A stretch of 64,000 bases of DNA, taken from contig NZ_LGXZ01000001.1 of NCBI RefSeq assembly GCF_001238295.1, forward strand, positions 544,163-608,162, read 5' to 3'. Below the pieces are notes generated by a model, which was given only the letters and a program-made list of their open reading frames with translations, had not been told where the DNA came from and did no database searches. The stretch comes from Ruegeria sp. 6PALISEP08. Its GTDB lineage: Bacteria; Pseudomonadota; Alphaproteobacteria; Rhodobacterales; Rhodobacteraceae. A program made the translations under genes and the position numbers. Below are positions 10,133 through 18,880 of the stretch, piece by piece; positions within the stretch are counted from its first letter, which is position 1, and the number at the start of each line of letters is the position of its first letter.

Positions 10133-10486
10133 TCACCCCGCCGGGTTGCTACAATACCCGGAGTCATTCACCGCGTGTGGGCCTTTGATCGACATGTCAT
10201 AATGCAGGTTGTCGAAGTCCACCACAAAGGTCACGACGTCCTGATCCATGATATGCAGGAAGGTCAAAGAATTCAGGCCGGGAATGATCTGAGCCTCGCC
10301 CTTGATGTTGTCGGCCACAATGAACCCTTTGTCGGTCGCCCCGGACCGCGCCAGAGTCACCGCGCCCCCGTTGCCGTCCGACATGCAATTTACCACAAAG
10401 TCAGCGCCATTCAGGGGATCGCTTGTTGCGGAATGCGCCACCACCGGCAAGATCGCTCCCAGGGCAAAAGCCGCGAAAATCTTCAT
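10133..10486 (-). CDS. Small secreted protein, unknown function
   Basis: Encodes 117 residues with a clear signal peptide, MKIFAAFALGAILPVVAHSA. The mature region has two cysteines (VVNCMSDG and GYCSNPAG) that could pair, and short beta-rich stretches. GAGGTT lies just upstream of the ATG at 10486. No known family is recognised. It is transcribed against the surrounding transporter genes. The 238 bases between it and the 9475-9894 gene hold no convincing gene. Confidence 0.6.
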   Translation of the reverse strand: MKIFAAFALGAILPVVAHSATSDPLNGADFVVNCMSDGNGGAVTLARSGATDKGFIVADNIKGEAQIIPGLNSLTFLHIMDQDVVTFVVDFDNLHYDMSIKGPHAVNDSGYCSNPAG

Positions 10487-10832
10487 GTCGAACCTCTTTC
10501 ATTTCATTCTGCGCCCCCACGCCTTGGACAAAATTCGTTACGAATCCGAAGGTTGCAATAGGTTGGACCTGCAACTTCACTTAACCTTGAAATCCGGTGA
10601 TAAGGCGTGTGAACCAAAACCCTTGGTCAAAGTGCCTGACTTTGCCGCGGGGATGGATCGGAGATCCGTAACGAACCGTCACCTATGCGACACGAGCTAA
10701 AGGCTGCGAACGGGTTTAAAGCGCGTCTTGGTCGTGTTTTCCATGCCAAACACGACGTTAAGCACATAGGAAATATTGTCATTTCACCTGACCGCGTGCC
10801 ATAAGATCGCACCCGGACAAAGAGATGGATTC
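10487..10832. other. Intergenic region upstream of livH-type gene, with a perfect inverted repeat
   Basis: No convincing gene is seen in these 346 bases. GTCGTGTTT (10731-10739) pairs with AAACACGAC (10748-10756) around an 8-base loop. With no T-run it is more likely an operator or mRNA leader stem than a terminator. The region must carry the promoter for the permease pair if these are not read through from 9448. Confidence 0.5.
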
Positions 10833-11843
10833 ATGGACTTACTCAACGCGCTTGTAGCGCTTGCAAATTTTGTGTTGGTGCCTGCTGTGGCCTATGGCAG
10901 CCAACTGGCGCTTGGGGCGCTTGGGGTCACGTTGATCTACGGCATCCTCCGGTTCTCGAACTTCGCCCATGGCGACACGATGGCCTTTGGCGCAATGATC
11001 GCCGTGCTGGTCACGTGGGGTCTGCAGGCTGCCGGGATTAGTTTTGGCCCGCTGCCAACCGCTCTGCTCGCCCTGCCCTTCGCCATTTTGGGCTGTATTG
11101 TTCTGGTGCTGATCACCGACCGGCTGGTCTATCGCTTTTATAGGGAACAAAAGGCCAAACCAGTGATCCTCGTGATCGTTTCGATGGGTGTGATGTTCAT
11201 CTTGAACGGCCTCGTGCGCTTTATCATCGGGCCGGATGATCAGCGCTTTTCGGATGGCGCACGGTTCCTGATCAAAGCGCGGGATTTCAAAGAGATGACT
11301 GGCCTGCGTGAGGGGTTGGCGATCAAGACCTCGCAGGGCATCACGGTTGTCGTGGCTGTTGTTGCCGTGGTGCTTTTGTTCTGGTTCCTCAACAAAACCC
11401 GTACCGGCAAATCGATGCGCGCTTATTCAGATAACGAGGATCTCGCGCTGTTGTCCGGTATCAACCCGGAACGCGTGGTTATGATCACGTGGATCATCGT
11501 TGCGGCCCTCGCGACCACGGCGGGTGTGCTTTATGGTCTGGACAAAAGCTTCAAGCCCTTTGTCTATTTCCAGTTGCTGCTGCCGATCTTTGCGTCAGCG
11601 ATCGTTGGAGGGCTGGGAAACCCATTGGGAGCCATCGCAGGTGGGTTCATCATCGCGTTTTCCGAAGTGACGATCACCTATGCCTGGAAGAAGGTACTGA
11701 CCTATGTCGCGCCGGAAGGTCTGGAGCCGTCGGGATTGGTGCAGTTCCTGTCCACTGATTACAAATTTGCGGTCAGTTTCGTGATTTTGCTGATTGTGCT
11801 TCTGTTCAAGCCTACGGGTCTGTTCAAAGGAAAAGTGATATGA
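10833..11843 (+). CDS. ABC transporter permease (LivH type)
   Basis: A 336-residue inner-membrane permease with about eight hydrophobic segments. It contains the LivH hallmark GALGVTLIYGILRFSNFAHGD near the N-terminus and GGLGNPLGAIAGGFIIAF late in the chain. I chose the ATG at 10833 (MDLLNALV), which fits family starts; upstream in-frame codons are not membrane-like. Its stop overlaps the ATG of the next permease (ATATGA). Confidence 0.92.
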   Translation: MDLLNALVALANFVLVPAVAYGSQLALGALGVTLIYGILRFSNFAHGDTMAFGAMIAVLVTWGLQAAGISFGPLPTALLALPFAILGCIVLVLITDRLVYRFYREQKAKPVILVIVSMGVMFILNGLVRFIIGPDDQRFSDGARFLIKARDFKEMTGLREGLAIKTSQGITVVVAVVAVVLLFWFLNKTRTGKSMRAYSDNEDLALLSGINPERVVMITWIIVAALATTAGVLYGLDKSFKPFVYFQLLLPIFASAIVGGLGNPLGAIAGGFIIAFSEVTITYAWKKVLTYVAPEGLEPSGLVQFLSTDYKFAVSFVILLIVLLFKPTGLFKGKVI

Positions 11844-13153
11844 GCGAGCCCGTCAAAAACACGCTGCTGTTTGCTGTTGTTGCCGGTCTGATCCTGCTGA
11901 CTGGATTCACGCAAAGCTGGAACACGGCCATTCTTATCCTAAACATGGGGCTGATCTCGGCCATCATGGCGATTGGGGTCAACCTGCAATGGGGCTTTGC
12001 GGGCCTGTTCAATGTGGGTGTCATGGGCTTTGTCGCGCTTGGCGGTCTGGCGGTTGTGCTGGTGTCAACACCACCTACGCCGGGGGCCTGGGTTGCAGGC
12101 GGTTACGGGATTGTTTTGTCGCTGCTGCTGGGGGCCGCAACCGTTGTGGCCGCCGTTCTGGTTGCTACGAAGATGCCTAAAGGCCGGATGCAGACCTTGA
12201 CGATCATCGCCGTTCTGCTCGTTGGGTTCTTTGTCTATCGCGCGGTGTTTGATCCCAATGTTGCAGCGATCGAGGCCATCGATCCAGCAATTGCTGGCAA
12301 TATCGGCGGTCTGAACCTGCCGGTCCTGCTGGCATGGCCTGCGGGCGGTTTGCTGGCTGCCGGTGCCGCGTGGCTGATCGGGAAAACCGCGCTGGGTCTG
12401 CGGTCGGATTATCTGGCCATCGCTACACTGGGCATTGCCGAGATCATCATCGCCGTCATGAAGAACGAAGACTGGCTGGCCCGAGGTGTGAAAAACGTCT
12501 ACGGCATACCGCGCCCGTCCCCTGTGGTGGGGTATGAGGTCGATTTGCAGCAAGATCCAGCTTTCCTGGCGCGTGCGGATTGGTTCGGGCTTGACCCGAT
12601 CACGGCCTCGACCCTGTCGGTCAAGCTTGGTTATTCCTTGCTGTTCATGATCGTGCTTCTGGTGCTGCTCTGGATGGCTCAGATGGCACTGAAAAGCCCG
12701 TGGGGCCGCATGATGCGCGCGATCCGCGACAATGAGGTTGCGGCTGAAGCCATGGGCAAGGACGTCACGCGCCGGCATCTGCAGATTTTTGTTCTGGGAT
12801 CGGCCGTTTGTGGTATCGCGGGCGCGATGATGACCACGTTGGACGGCCAATTGACACCAAGCGCCTACCAACCGCTGCGTTTCACCTTCCTTGTTTGGGT
12901 GATGGTGATCGTTGGTGGATCAGGCAATAATTTTGGGGCTGTGCTGGGCGCATTCTTGATTTGGTTCCTTTGGGTTCAGGTTGAACCGATCGGCTTGTGG
13001 CTGATGAGTTTGATTACCTCAGGTATGCCCGATGGCAGCTGGTTGAAGGCGCATCTGATCGACAGTGCTGCCCACATGCGCCTGTTCACCATGGGCCTGA
13101 TTCTGTTGATTGTTCTCAGATTCAGCCCGAGGGGCCTGATTCCAGAGAAATAG
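11840..13153 (+). CDS. ABC transporter permease (LivM type)
   Basis: A 437-residue permease, longer than E. coli LivM in its middle, with about ten membrane spans. Recognisable parts are NLQWGFAGLFNVGVMGF, SDYLAIATLGIAEII, and the ATPase-coupling loop MMRAIRDNEVAAEAMGKDVTRRHLQ. With the LivH-type protein it forms the membrane channel for the binding protein encoded at 6544. The segment around residues 75-125 is an added hydrophobic region compared with short LivM proteins. Confidence 0.92.
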   Translation: MSEPVKNTLLFAVVAGLILLTGFTQSWNTAILILNMGLISAIMAIGVNLQWGFAGLFNVGVMGFVALGGLAVVLVSTPPTPGAWVAGGYGIVLSLLLGAATVVAAVLVATKMPKGRMQTLTIIAVLLVGFFVYRAVFDPNVAAIEAIDPAIAGNIGGLNLPVLLAWPAGGLLAAGAAWLIGKTALGLRSDYLAIATLGIAEIIIAVMKNEDWLARGVKNVYGIPRPSPVVGYEVDLQQDPAFLARADWFGLDPITASTLSVKLGYSLLFMIVLLVLLWMAQMALKSPWGRMMRAIRDNEVAAEAMGKDVTRRHLQIFVLGSAVCGIAGAMMTTLDGQLTPSAYQPLRFTFLVWVMVIVGGSGNNFGAVLGAFLIWFLWVQVEPIGLWLMSLITSGMPDGSWLKAHLIDSAAHMRLFTMGLILLIVLRFSPRGLIPEK

Positions 13154-13179
13154 ACCACAACGCTACGTAAAAAAGTTCA

Positions 13180-13207
13180 ACCGCGCCTGAAAACGGGCGC
13201 GGTTTCT
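13180..13207 (+). terminator. Intrinsic terminator after the transporter permeases
   Basis: ACCGCGCC and GGGCGCGGT form a GC-rich stem around a short A-rich loop and are followed by TTTCTT, 26 bases after the LivM-type stop codon. Confidence 0.8.
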
Positions 13208-13336
13208 TGATTCTTGAAGGTATTGTGACTAAACGGGCACACCGCAGTGTTTTTCTTATGCGGTCTGTTGCTGGCACTCACACCCGCTCAAGCCGATCTT
13301 AAACGATCATTCTAACGTGTTGATACGAGTATAAAA

Positions 13337-13591
13337 ATGAAAGCACCACGCTTCGGAACAGTTCTTTTGCTTTTGGTTGTTGTCGCCACAACAGCCGCCT
13401 GTATACCCAGACCCGAAGATCTTGAAACAACGCCGGTCAAGGTTCAGACGCCCCAAGGGGTCGTGACCTGCCAGTTGTATCGCCAGGATCGAGTGACTTG
13501 GGACCGCGCAATCGATTTTCCGGCCACAAAAATGTCGGTACCCCAGGCCGACGCTTATTGCCGCCAGGAAGGTCTGCGTCGTTTGAAATAA
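13337..13591 (+). CDS. Small predicted lipoprotein
   Basis: Encodes 84 residues. The N-terminus has two basic residues, a hydrophobic run LLLLVVVATT and a lipobox-like TAAC, with Cys22 as the likely lipidated residue. The mature part is ~60 residues with two further cysteines (VVTCQLY, DAYCRQE). No family name is recognised. It stands alone, between the transporter terminator and a hairpin shared with the convergent HerA-like gene. Confidence 0.65.
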   Translation: MKAPRFGTVLLLLVVVATTAACIPRPEDLETTPVKVQTPQGVVTCQLYRQDRVTWDRAIDFPATKMSVPQADAYCRQEGLRRLK

Positions 13592-13598
13592 TTGCGTC

Positions 13599-13617
13599 GG
13601 CGCCCGTTTTGGGCGCC
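13599..13617. terminator. Convergent hairpin
   Basis: GGCGCCC (13599-13605) and GGGCGCC (13611-13617) make a stem closed by GTTTT. It lies 7 bases past the lipoprotein stop and 6 bases past the end of the opposing ATPase gene, so it probably serves both. Confidence 0.6.
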
Positions 13618-13623
13618 GCGCCA

Positions 13624-15171
13624 TTATCTGTTTTTGAATAAACCGCCCAGAATACCGCGCACAAGACGTCGCCCGGTTGTTCCTTTTAGTTCCTTGATCA
13701 CGGCTTCGGTCATCGCCGTTGCAAACGTGTCTTTCCTGCGCTGCACACGAGAAGACGATCGACCCACCCGGCTGCCTGAGTATCTGCGTGCGGCAGAAAA
13801 TTCGCGTTCCATCGGCGATTGCGCTTCAAGCACCTCATCAGCTTCTGCCTGTTCTGCAGCTTTGGCGGCCGCATCTGCCCGCGCTTGCAAGATTTCAAAA
13901 GCAGATTTTCGGTCTACGCCTTTGTCATATTTCGCTGCCATCGGGGACGCGGCTAGGATTTCTTTGCGTTCCGCCGCTGAGGCCGGCCCGAGCTGAGACC
14001 CCGGCGGGCGGATCAAGGTGCGCTCGACAATGCCCGGAACGCCCTTCTTTTGCAGCATCGAGGTCACGGCCTCTCCGACGCCAACCTCTCGGATCGCGGC
14101 TTCGGTGTCGAAAGCCGGGTTCTCTCGGTAAGTTTCGGCTGCCATGCGTAGGTTCTTGCGGTCACGTGCGGTGAAAGCCCGCAAGGCGTGTTGGACCCGA
14201 TTGCCCAGCTGGCCCAGAATATCTTCGGGGATATCCGCCGGGTTTTGCGTGATGAAATACACCCCAACGCCTTTTGATCGGATCAGACGCGCCACCTGTT
14301 CAACCTTGTCCACCAAAACCTTGGGGGCATCGTCAAACAGCAGATGTGCTTCGTCAAAGAAGAACACCAGTTTGGGTTTCTCGGGGTCGCCCACTTCAGG
14401 TAGTTCCTCGAACAGCTCGCTCAGCAGCCAAAGAAGGAAGGTGGCATAGAGCCGGGGCGAGGCCATCAATTTGTCCGAGGCCAGGATGTTCACCATCCCC
14501 TGCCCGTTTTCATCTGTGCGCATCAGATCGGCCAGATCCAGCGCGGGTTCGCCAAACAGTTTCGTGCCACCCTGGTTTTCCAGCACCAGCAAACGTCTTT
14601 GGATTGCGCCAATCGAAGATGTCGACACGTTGCCATAGCGCAGCGACAGTTGCGCGCGGTTCTCTCCGATCCAGACCAGCAGTGCCTGAAGGTCCTTGAG
14701 ATCCAGCAGCGGCATCCCTTCTTCATCAGCCACACGGAACGCGATGTTCAGAATACCTTCCTGCGCCCCGCTCAGTTCCATCAGGCGCGACAGCAGCAGG
14801 GGCCCCATTTCCGTGATCGTTGTGCGCACCGGATGGCCCTGTTCGCCAAACAGATCCCAGAACGTTACCGGACAAGCGGAATAGCTGAAATCCGAAAAAC
14901 CGATACGTTCAGCACGGTCCAGAAATGCCTGATGCAATTTATGTTCTGGGCTTCCAGCCAAAGCCAGACCCGACAGGTCCCCTTTGACATCCGAAAGAAA
15001 CACCGGGACGCCTGCTTGTGAGAATCCTTCAGCAAGTATTTGCAGCGTTACGGTTTTACCCGTTCCAGTGGCACCGGCGATCAATCCGTGGCGGTTTGCG
15101 TAGTTCAATGCCAATTCCTGCGGTGCGCCATACCCTTCGCCACCGCCGCCCAAAAAAATAGTCTTGCCCAT
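13624..15171 (-). CDS. HerA-like helicase / DUF853 family ATPase
   Basis: A 515-residue cytosolic ATPase of the YjgR/DUF853 family. Walker A GATGTGKT is near residue 35 and Walker [12 protein letters not shown] follows mid-protein; [12 protein letters not shown] and [11 protein letters not shown] are family motifs. The family is related to HerA/FtsK motor ATPases, but its job in bacteria is not established. I chose the Met of [11 protein letters not shown]; 46 further codons are open upstream but overlap an RNA-like element and do not look coding. The C-terminus (residues ~425-515) is charged, ending [15 protein letters not shown]. Confidence 0.88.
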   Translation of the reverse strand: MGKTIFLGGGGEGYGAPQELALNYANRHGLIAGATGTGKTVTLQILAEGFSQAGVPVFLSDVKGDLSGLALAGSPEHKLHQAFLDRAERIGFSDFSYSACPVTFWDLFGEQGHPVRTTITEMGPLLLSRLMELSGAQEGILNIAFRVADEEGMPLLDLKDLQALLVWIGENRAQLSLRYGNVSTSSIGAIQRRLLVLENQGGTKLFGEPALDLADLMRTDENGQGMVNILASDKLMASPRLYATFLLWLLSELFEELPEVGDPEKPKLVFFFDEAHLLFDDAPKVLVDKVEQVARLIRSKGVGVYFITQNPADIPEDILGQLGNRVQHALRAFTARDRKNLRMAAETYRENPAFDTEAAIREVGVGEAVTSMLQKKGVPGIVERTLIRPPGSQLGPASAAERKEILAASPMAAKYDKGVDRKSAFEILQARADAAAKAAEQAEADEVLEAQSPMEREFSAARRYSGSRVGRSSSRVQRRKDTFATAMTEAVIKELKGTTGRRLVRGILGGLFKNR

Positions 15172-15263
15172 TAACACTGCCTTATTGTTCACCGATCCGT
15201 GACCAGCATACAAAGTTAACCTTTGACTGCGATAGTCAATTTGCTCTGCGGTGGTTTTGATCT

Positions 15264-15318
15264 CGTGGGGCAGACTTCCTCCCTGTCGACTGGCCGTGCC
15301 TTCGGGCACGGCTTTTTT
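15264..15318 (+). ncRNA. Candidate small RNA with a CU-rich hairpin loop and intrinsic terminator
   Basis: GGCAG (15269-15273) pairs with CTGTC (15283-15287), one G-U, displaying the loop ACTTCCTCC. Next comes GCCGTGCC-TTCG-GGCACGGC (15293-15312) and six T's, a strong + strand terminator with no + strand gene upstream in the region. CU-rich loops of this kind occur in Rhodobacteraceae small RNAs of the CcsR/cuckoo type, which carry CCUCC-like motifs. The 5' end is unknown; TTGACT at 15223 could be a -35 box but no good -10 is visible. Confidence 0.45.
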
Positions 15319-15375
15319 GCTTGCGTCAAGACATGTGCAAGTTCTGACGAGCAGATTAAAAATTCAGGATAGCTG

Positions 15376-15404
15376 TTGACCCACCTGCGCCGCTCTCGTA
15401 GGGT
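15376..15404 (+). promoter_or_regulatory. Candidate sigma-70-type promoter for a small RNA
   Basis: TTGACC (15376-15381) and TAGGGT (15399-15404) are separated by 17 bases. Transcription would start near 15411 and end at the hairpin plus T-run at 15451-15480. Confidence 0.5.
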
Positions 15405-15410
15405 TTGCGC

Positions 15411-15482
15411 ATAAATAAGTCGGCCAGTCCGACGGGGAGAACCTTTTGGGAAAGGGAGCTGATCAAACGGCTCCCTTTTTCT
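15411..15482 (+). ncRNA. Candidate ~70-nt small RNA
   Basis: Downstream of the candidate promoter lies a compact two-hairpin unit. GTCGG-CCAGT-CCGAC (15419-15433) is a perfect 5-bp stem, then a purine-rich linker, then AAAGGGAGC pairing with GCTCCCTTT, running into further T's (15451-15480). No reading frame of useful length spans it, and the next gene begins at 15617. This is a promoter-linker-terminator layout expected of a free-standing small RNA. No known family is assigned. Confidence 0.5.
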
Positions 15483-15616
15483 AATGAAAAAGGGTCTTGT
15501 CTCACATTCAGGCAAAAATCCGTTCACGTTCACAGAGGATGCTCTGTTAGTGCCTGACACCGGTACAGAAGAATGCTAAACGAGGCAAAAAGCTCAATCA
15601 TCACACCGAGGCATTC

Positions 15617-16195
15617 ATGATCAAGAAAATCCTCTCGTTTAACACAGTGGCAGCCCTTTTGCTTTGTGGTACGGCCTATGCTCAAGAGACACCAACAACC
15701 GAACCAGAGACTGGGCTTGACCTGGGTCAGGAAGGGCCACGCGTTGGTGAACAGTTTGTTCGCGAAGAATTCGGCGATTGGGATGTGTCCTGCATCAAAG
15801 CGCAGGCTGGGGAAGACCCTTGTGCCGTCGTTCAGGTGTTGAATGGCCCCGCAGGAGACCCGATTGCAGAAGTTTCAATCGGAAAATTGCCGGAAGGTGG
15901 AGCCGCTGTTGCTTGGGCAAATGTGATCGTTCCATTGGAGACGCTGCTGCAAGCCCAGCTCGCCTTGTCCATCGATGGCGCGCCACGCAAGCTGTACAAC
16001 TATCATCATTGCCTGCCGGTTGGCTGCGTTGCACAGCTTGGCCTTAGCCAAGGTGACATTGACGCCATGAAAGCAGGCAGCAAGGCGACATTCTCGCTGG
16101 TTCCGGCCCGGGTTCCCGATCAGGTACTGGAAATGGACATGTCGCTGTCCGGCTTTACATCCGGCTATGACGCCCTGAACATCAACACGAACTAA
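15617..16195 (+). CDS. Invasion-associated locus B (IalB) family protein
   Basis: A 192-residue exported protein: MIKKILSFNTVAALLLCGTAYAQ is a signal peptide, followed by a Thr/Pro/Glu-rich linker and the IalB domain starting EEFGDWDVSCIKAQAGEDPCAV. Paired cysteines (SCIK, DPC, HHCLPVGC) fit the family. IalB was first described in Bartonella invasion, but the family is common in free-living Alphaproteobacteria with unknown function, so no virulence role is implied. It is transcribed alone after the candidate small RNA. Confidence 0.85.
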   Translation: MIKKILSFNTVAALLLCGTAYAQETPTTEPETGLDLGQEGPRVGEQFVREEFGDWDVSCIKAQAGEDPCAVVQVLNGPAGDPIAEVSIGKLPEGGAAVAWANVIVPLETLLQAQLALSIDGAPRKLYNYHHCLPVGCVAQLGLSQGDIDAMKAGSKATFSLVPARVPDQVLEMDMSLSGFTSGYDALNINTN

Positions 16196-16211
16196 TCCGC
16201 GTTAACGCTTG

Positions 16212-16236
16212 CGCCGCTGCACAAAGTGCGGCGGCG
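16212..16236. terminator. Convergent hairpin between ialB-like and KAS genes
   Basis: CGCCGCTGCAC pairs with GTGCGGCGGCG (11 bp, one wobble) around an AAA loop, then TTTG on the + strand. It separates two convergent genes. Confidence 0.7.
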
Positions 16237-16246
16237 TTTGTGTCTG

Positions 16247-17455
16247 TCATATCCGCTTCAATGCCAGAACGGCATTTAGCCCGCCAAACGCAAACGCGTT
16301 GCTCAGCGCGACGTTGACTTTCGCTTCTCGCGCTTCATTCGGCACCACATCCAACGCACATTCAGGGTCTGGTTCTTCGTATCCGATGGTCGGTGCAATG
16401 ACGCCGTCTCGAAGCGCCATGATACACGCCAGCAGTTCAACGGCCCCTGTGCCACCAATCAAATGCCCATGCATGGATTTGGTGGATGAGATCATCAGAT
16501 CATCTGCATGGGGACCAAAGACACCTGCAACTGCCGCGCATTCAGTTTTGTCATTCGCCGCCGTGCCCGTGCCATGTGCGTTGATATAGCAGACATCACT
16601 GGCATTCAGTTTGGCATCGGCAAGGGCGCCCGCCATGGCCCGCGCAGCGCCCTGTTTGCTTGGCATCACAATGTCCGCTGCATCAGACGACATGGCAAAG
16701 CCGGCAACTTCACACAGTATCTCGGCACCGCGCGCACGCGCGTGTTCATATTCTTCGAATACAAAGATGCCTGCACCTTCCCCCTGAACCATTCCGTTGC
16801 GGTTGGCGCTGAAGGGGCGGCAGGCGTCTTTGGACATCACGCGTAAACCTTCCCACGCTTTGATCCCGCCGAAACACAGCATGGATTCCGACCCACCTGT
16901 GATCATCGCCGGGGCGGCCCCGCTGCGCACCATCTGAAAGGCTTGCGCCATGGCGTGGTTCGAAGAGGCACAGGCGGTCGAGACCGTAAAGCTGGGGCCT
17001 TTGAGGTTGTACTCTATGGACACGTGGCTGGCTGCCGCGTTGTTCATCAGCTTTGGAACAACAAACGGGTGAACCCGGTTTTTACCATCCTCATAGACCG
17101 AACGGTAATTGTCATCCCAGGTCGAGACGCCCCCACCCGCCGTTCCAAGTACAACGCCGGATCTGGCAGCCAATTCACCGTGGAATTCAATGCCCGACTG
17201 CTCAATCGCTTCTTTGGCGGCTGTCAGGGTGAACTGAGTGAACCGGTCGTACAGAGACATCTGCTGGCGGTTAAACCGCCCTTCTGCCTCAAACCCACGA
17301 ACTTGACCGCCGATCTTGATGGCCAAACGATCTACGTCCCGGAATTCCAGCTCCGAGATGCCGCAGCGACCTTCGCGCATGGCTTCCAAAGTGTCAGGAA
17401 CCGAGTGGCCCAGCGAATTGATCGTACCTGCGCCGGTAATGACAACACGTTTCAT
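16247..17455 (-). CDS. Beta-ketoacyl-ACP synthase (KAS I/II family)
   Basis: A 402-residue condensing enzyme with the full triad: Cys162 in STACASSNHA, His294 in NAHGTGTAANDKTE and His331 in HGHLIGGTGAVE. It would extend an acyl chain on ACP by decarboxylative condensation with malonyl-ACP. It sits 9 bases after a dedicated ACP gene and just downstream of an lpxD-like gene, rather than in the fabD-fabG-acpP-fabF cluster. This suggests a special acyl chain, perhaps for lipid A or another envelope lipid, rather than bulk fatty-acid synthesis. That role is inference. Confidence 0.9.
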   Translation of the reverse strand: MKRVVITGAGTINSLGHSVPDTLEAMREGRCGISELEFRDVDRLAIKIGGQVRGFEAEGRFNRQQMSLYDRFTQFTLTAAKEAIEQSGIEFHGELAARSGVVLGTAGGGVSTWDDNYRSVYEDGKNRVHPFVVPKLMNNAAASHVSIEYNLKGPSFTVSTACASSNHAMAQAFQMVRSGAAPAMITGGSESMLCFGGIKAWEGLRVMSKDACRPFSANRNGMVQGEGAGIFVFEEYEHARARGAEILCEVAGFAMSSDAADIVMPSKQGAARAMAGALADAKLNASDVCYINAHGTGTAANDKTECAAVAGVFGPHADDLMISSTKSMHGHLIGGTGAVELLACIMALRDGVIAPTIGYEEPDPECALDVVPNEAREAKVNVALSNAFAFGGLNAVLALKRI

Positions 17456-17464
17456 GAGCGCTGA

Positions 17465-17722
17465 TCAGACCTTTTCCGACACAAGCTTTTCGATCCCGGT
17501 AATGATCGCAGCCACATTGGAAATGTCGAAATCATTGGCCTCGGGTTCGTTTGCGTTGAACGGAACAGATATGTCGAACTCTTCTTCGATGGCGAAGATG
17601 CTCTCAACCAAACCAAGGCTGTCGATGCCCAGATTTTCAAGCGTGCTTTCGGGCGTCACATCCGATGGCTCCAGCACTGCCTGCTCTGCAATGATTGCGA
17701 TGACGCGGTCGCTGATGCTCAT
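17465..17722 (-). CDS. Specialised acyl carrier protein
   Basis: An 85-residue acidic ACP. The 4'-phosphopantetheine site is Ser35 in the LGIDSLGLVE motif. It differs from housekeeping AcpP (which has the DSLDTVE form) and has a long acidic loop, VPFNANEPEANDFDISN. It lies between the lpxD-like and KAS genes in one orientation, so these probably make and transfer one acyl product together. It is not a close match to AcpXL as I remember it, which is longer. Confidence 0.88.
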   Translation of the reverse strand: MSISDRVIAIIAEQAVLEPSDVTPESTLENLGIDSLGLVESIFAIEEEFDISVPFNANEPEANDFDISNVAAIITGIEKLVSEKV

Positions 17723-17754
17723 GTCGATCCCCTGGTTTCCAGTTTGAGGATGAT

Positions 17755-18846
17755 TTAATCGCTTGGGGTCTGTTTGAAAACAGCCTTTTTGAGTGCCTCA
17801 ACGTCGCGTGCCATACGCGGCAGCCGCCGCTGCGCCTTGTAGACATCAGTATGGGTCTCCATTTTGATGGCTGGATACCCCATAATAACGCGCCCGGCGG
17901 GAACATTTGAAAGAATCTTTGTGCCTCCGCCCGCAATGACACCATCCCCGATGAAAATATTGTCGGACACTCCGGTCTGCCCGCCCAGAACAACGTTGTT
18001 GCCAATCTCGACGGACCCCGACACGCCTGTCTGTCCACACAACAGGCAATCCTGCCCAACGCGGGTATTGTGCCCTACATGAACAAGGTTATCCAGTTTC
18101 GAACCATCACCGATGCAGGTGTTGCGGATCGTGCCGTTATCCACTGTGCAGTTTGACCCAACTTCGACGTCATCTCCGATCTCGACCGCGCCCAAAGAAT
18201 GGATGCGCAGCCAGCTCTGGGCTTTGGCTTCGCCCTGATCGCCCAAGGTTTTGCGGGCATTTTCGGTTCCGGATATTTCGGGCGTCACAAAGCTGAACCC
18301 GTCACCTCCGATCCGAGCACCGGGTTGCGCGATAAAGCGGTCTCCGATCTGGGCCCGTGCACCAATGCTGACCATTTCCCGCAAAAGCGCCTGTTCACCA
18401 AGAACCGTGTCCATCCCAATCACGCAATGCGCCCCAATGACCGAACCCGCACCAATCCGCGCGCGCGCGCCGATAACTGTCAAAGGCCCAACAGAAACAT
18501 CCGCACCAATCTCGGCTGTAGGATCGACCACGGCAGATGGGTGGACGCCAGGTTCAACCCCCTGCCCTCGATCCAGCATTGCGGTGATACCGGCCATTGC
18601 CATACGCGGTCGTTTTACAAAAATCGCAGCGCGCAGCCCCAGGGCCTGCCAATCTGCCCCTTCCCACAAAACCGCCGCCCGCGCCTGGCCGTTGGAAAGT
18701 TCGTCGGCATATTTCGGAGACATGGCCATAGCCAGATCAGTCGGACCCCCGTCACTGGGTTCCGCAGCCCGTACAATTGTCAGGCCAGTGTCGCCCTGAC
18801 ATTCAGCGCTCAGAGAGTCGGCGATTTGTTGTACTGTAAACTGCAT
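17755..18846 (-). CDS. lpxD: UDP-3-O-(3-hydroxyacyl)glucosamine N-acyltransferase (LpxD family)
   Basis: A 363-residue protein: an N-terminal uridine-binding domain, a left-handed beta-helix of hexapeptide repeats (IGADVSVGPLTVIGARARIG and so on) and a C-terminal helix. The catalytic His lies in LDNLVHVGHN. LpxD transfers a hydroxyacyl chain from ACP to UDP-acyl-glucosamine in lipid A synthesis. It is not in the usual bamA-lpxD-fabZ-lpxA group; here it is with its own ACP and KAS genes, so it may be a second copy with a different acyl preference. The start MQFTVQQIADSL was chosen over an extension to 18957. Confidence 0.88.
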   Translation of the reverse strand: MQFTVQQIADSLSAECQGDTGLTIVRAAEPSDGGPTDLAMAMSPKYADELSNGQARAAVLWEGADWQALGLRAAIFVKRPRMAMAGITAMLDRGQGVEPGVHPSAVVDPTAEIGADVSVGPLTVIGARARIGAGSVIGAHCVIGMDTVLGEQALLREMVSIGARAQIGDRFIAQPGARIGGDGFSFVTPEISGTENARKTLGDQGEAKAQSWLRIHSLGAVEIGDDVEVGSNCTVDNGTIRNTCIGDGSKLDNLVHVGHNTRVGQDCLLCGQTGVSGSVEIGNNVVLGGQTGVSDNIFIGDGVIAGGGTKILSNVPAGRVIMGYPAIKMETHTDVYKAQRRLPRMARDVEALKKAVFKQTPSD

Positions 18847-18880
18847 GACGGGTTTCCTTTTGGCAGGATTTGACCCGTGC

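Noticed and set aside
9891..10136. 81-codon minus-strand frame between two small genes
   Set aside because: No ribosome site, odd composition, and it overlaps the end of the next gene.
13247..13315. Short frame VFFLCGLLLALTPAQADLKRSF resembling a signal peptide, GTG start
   Set aside because: Only 22 codons, no ribosome site and nothing after the signal-like part; perhaps a relic, not supportable as a gene.
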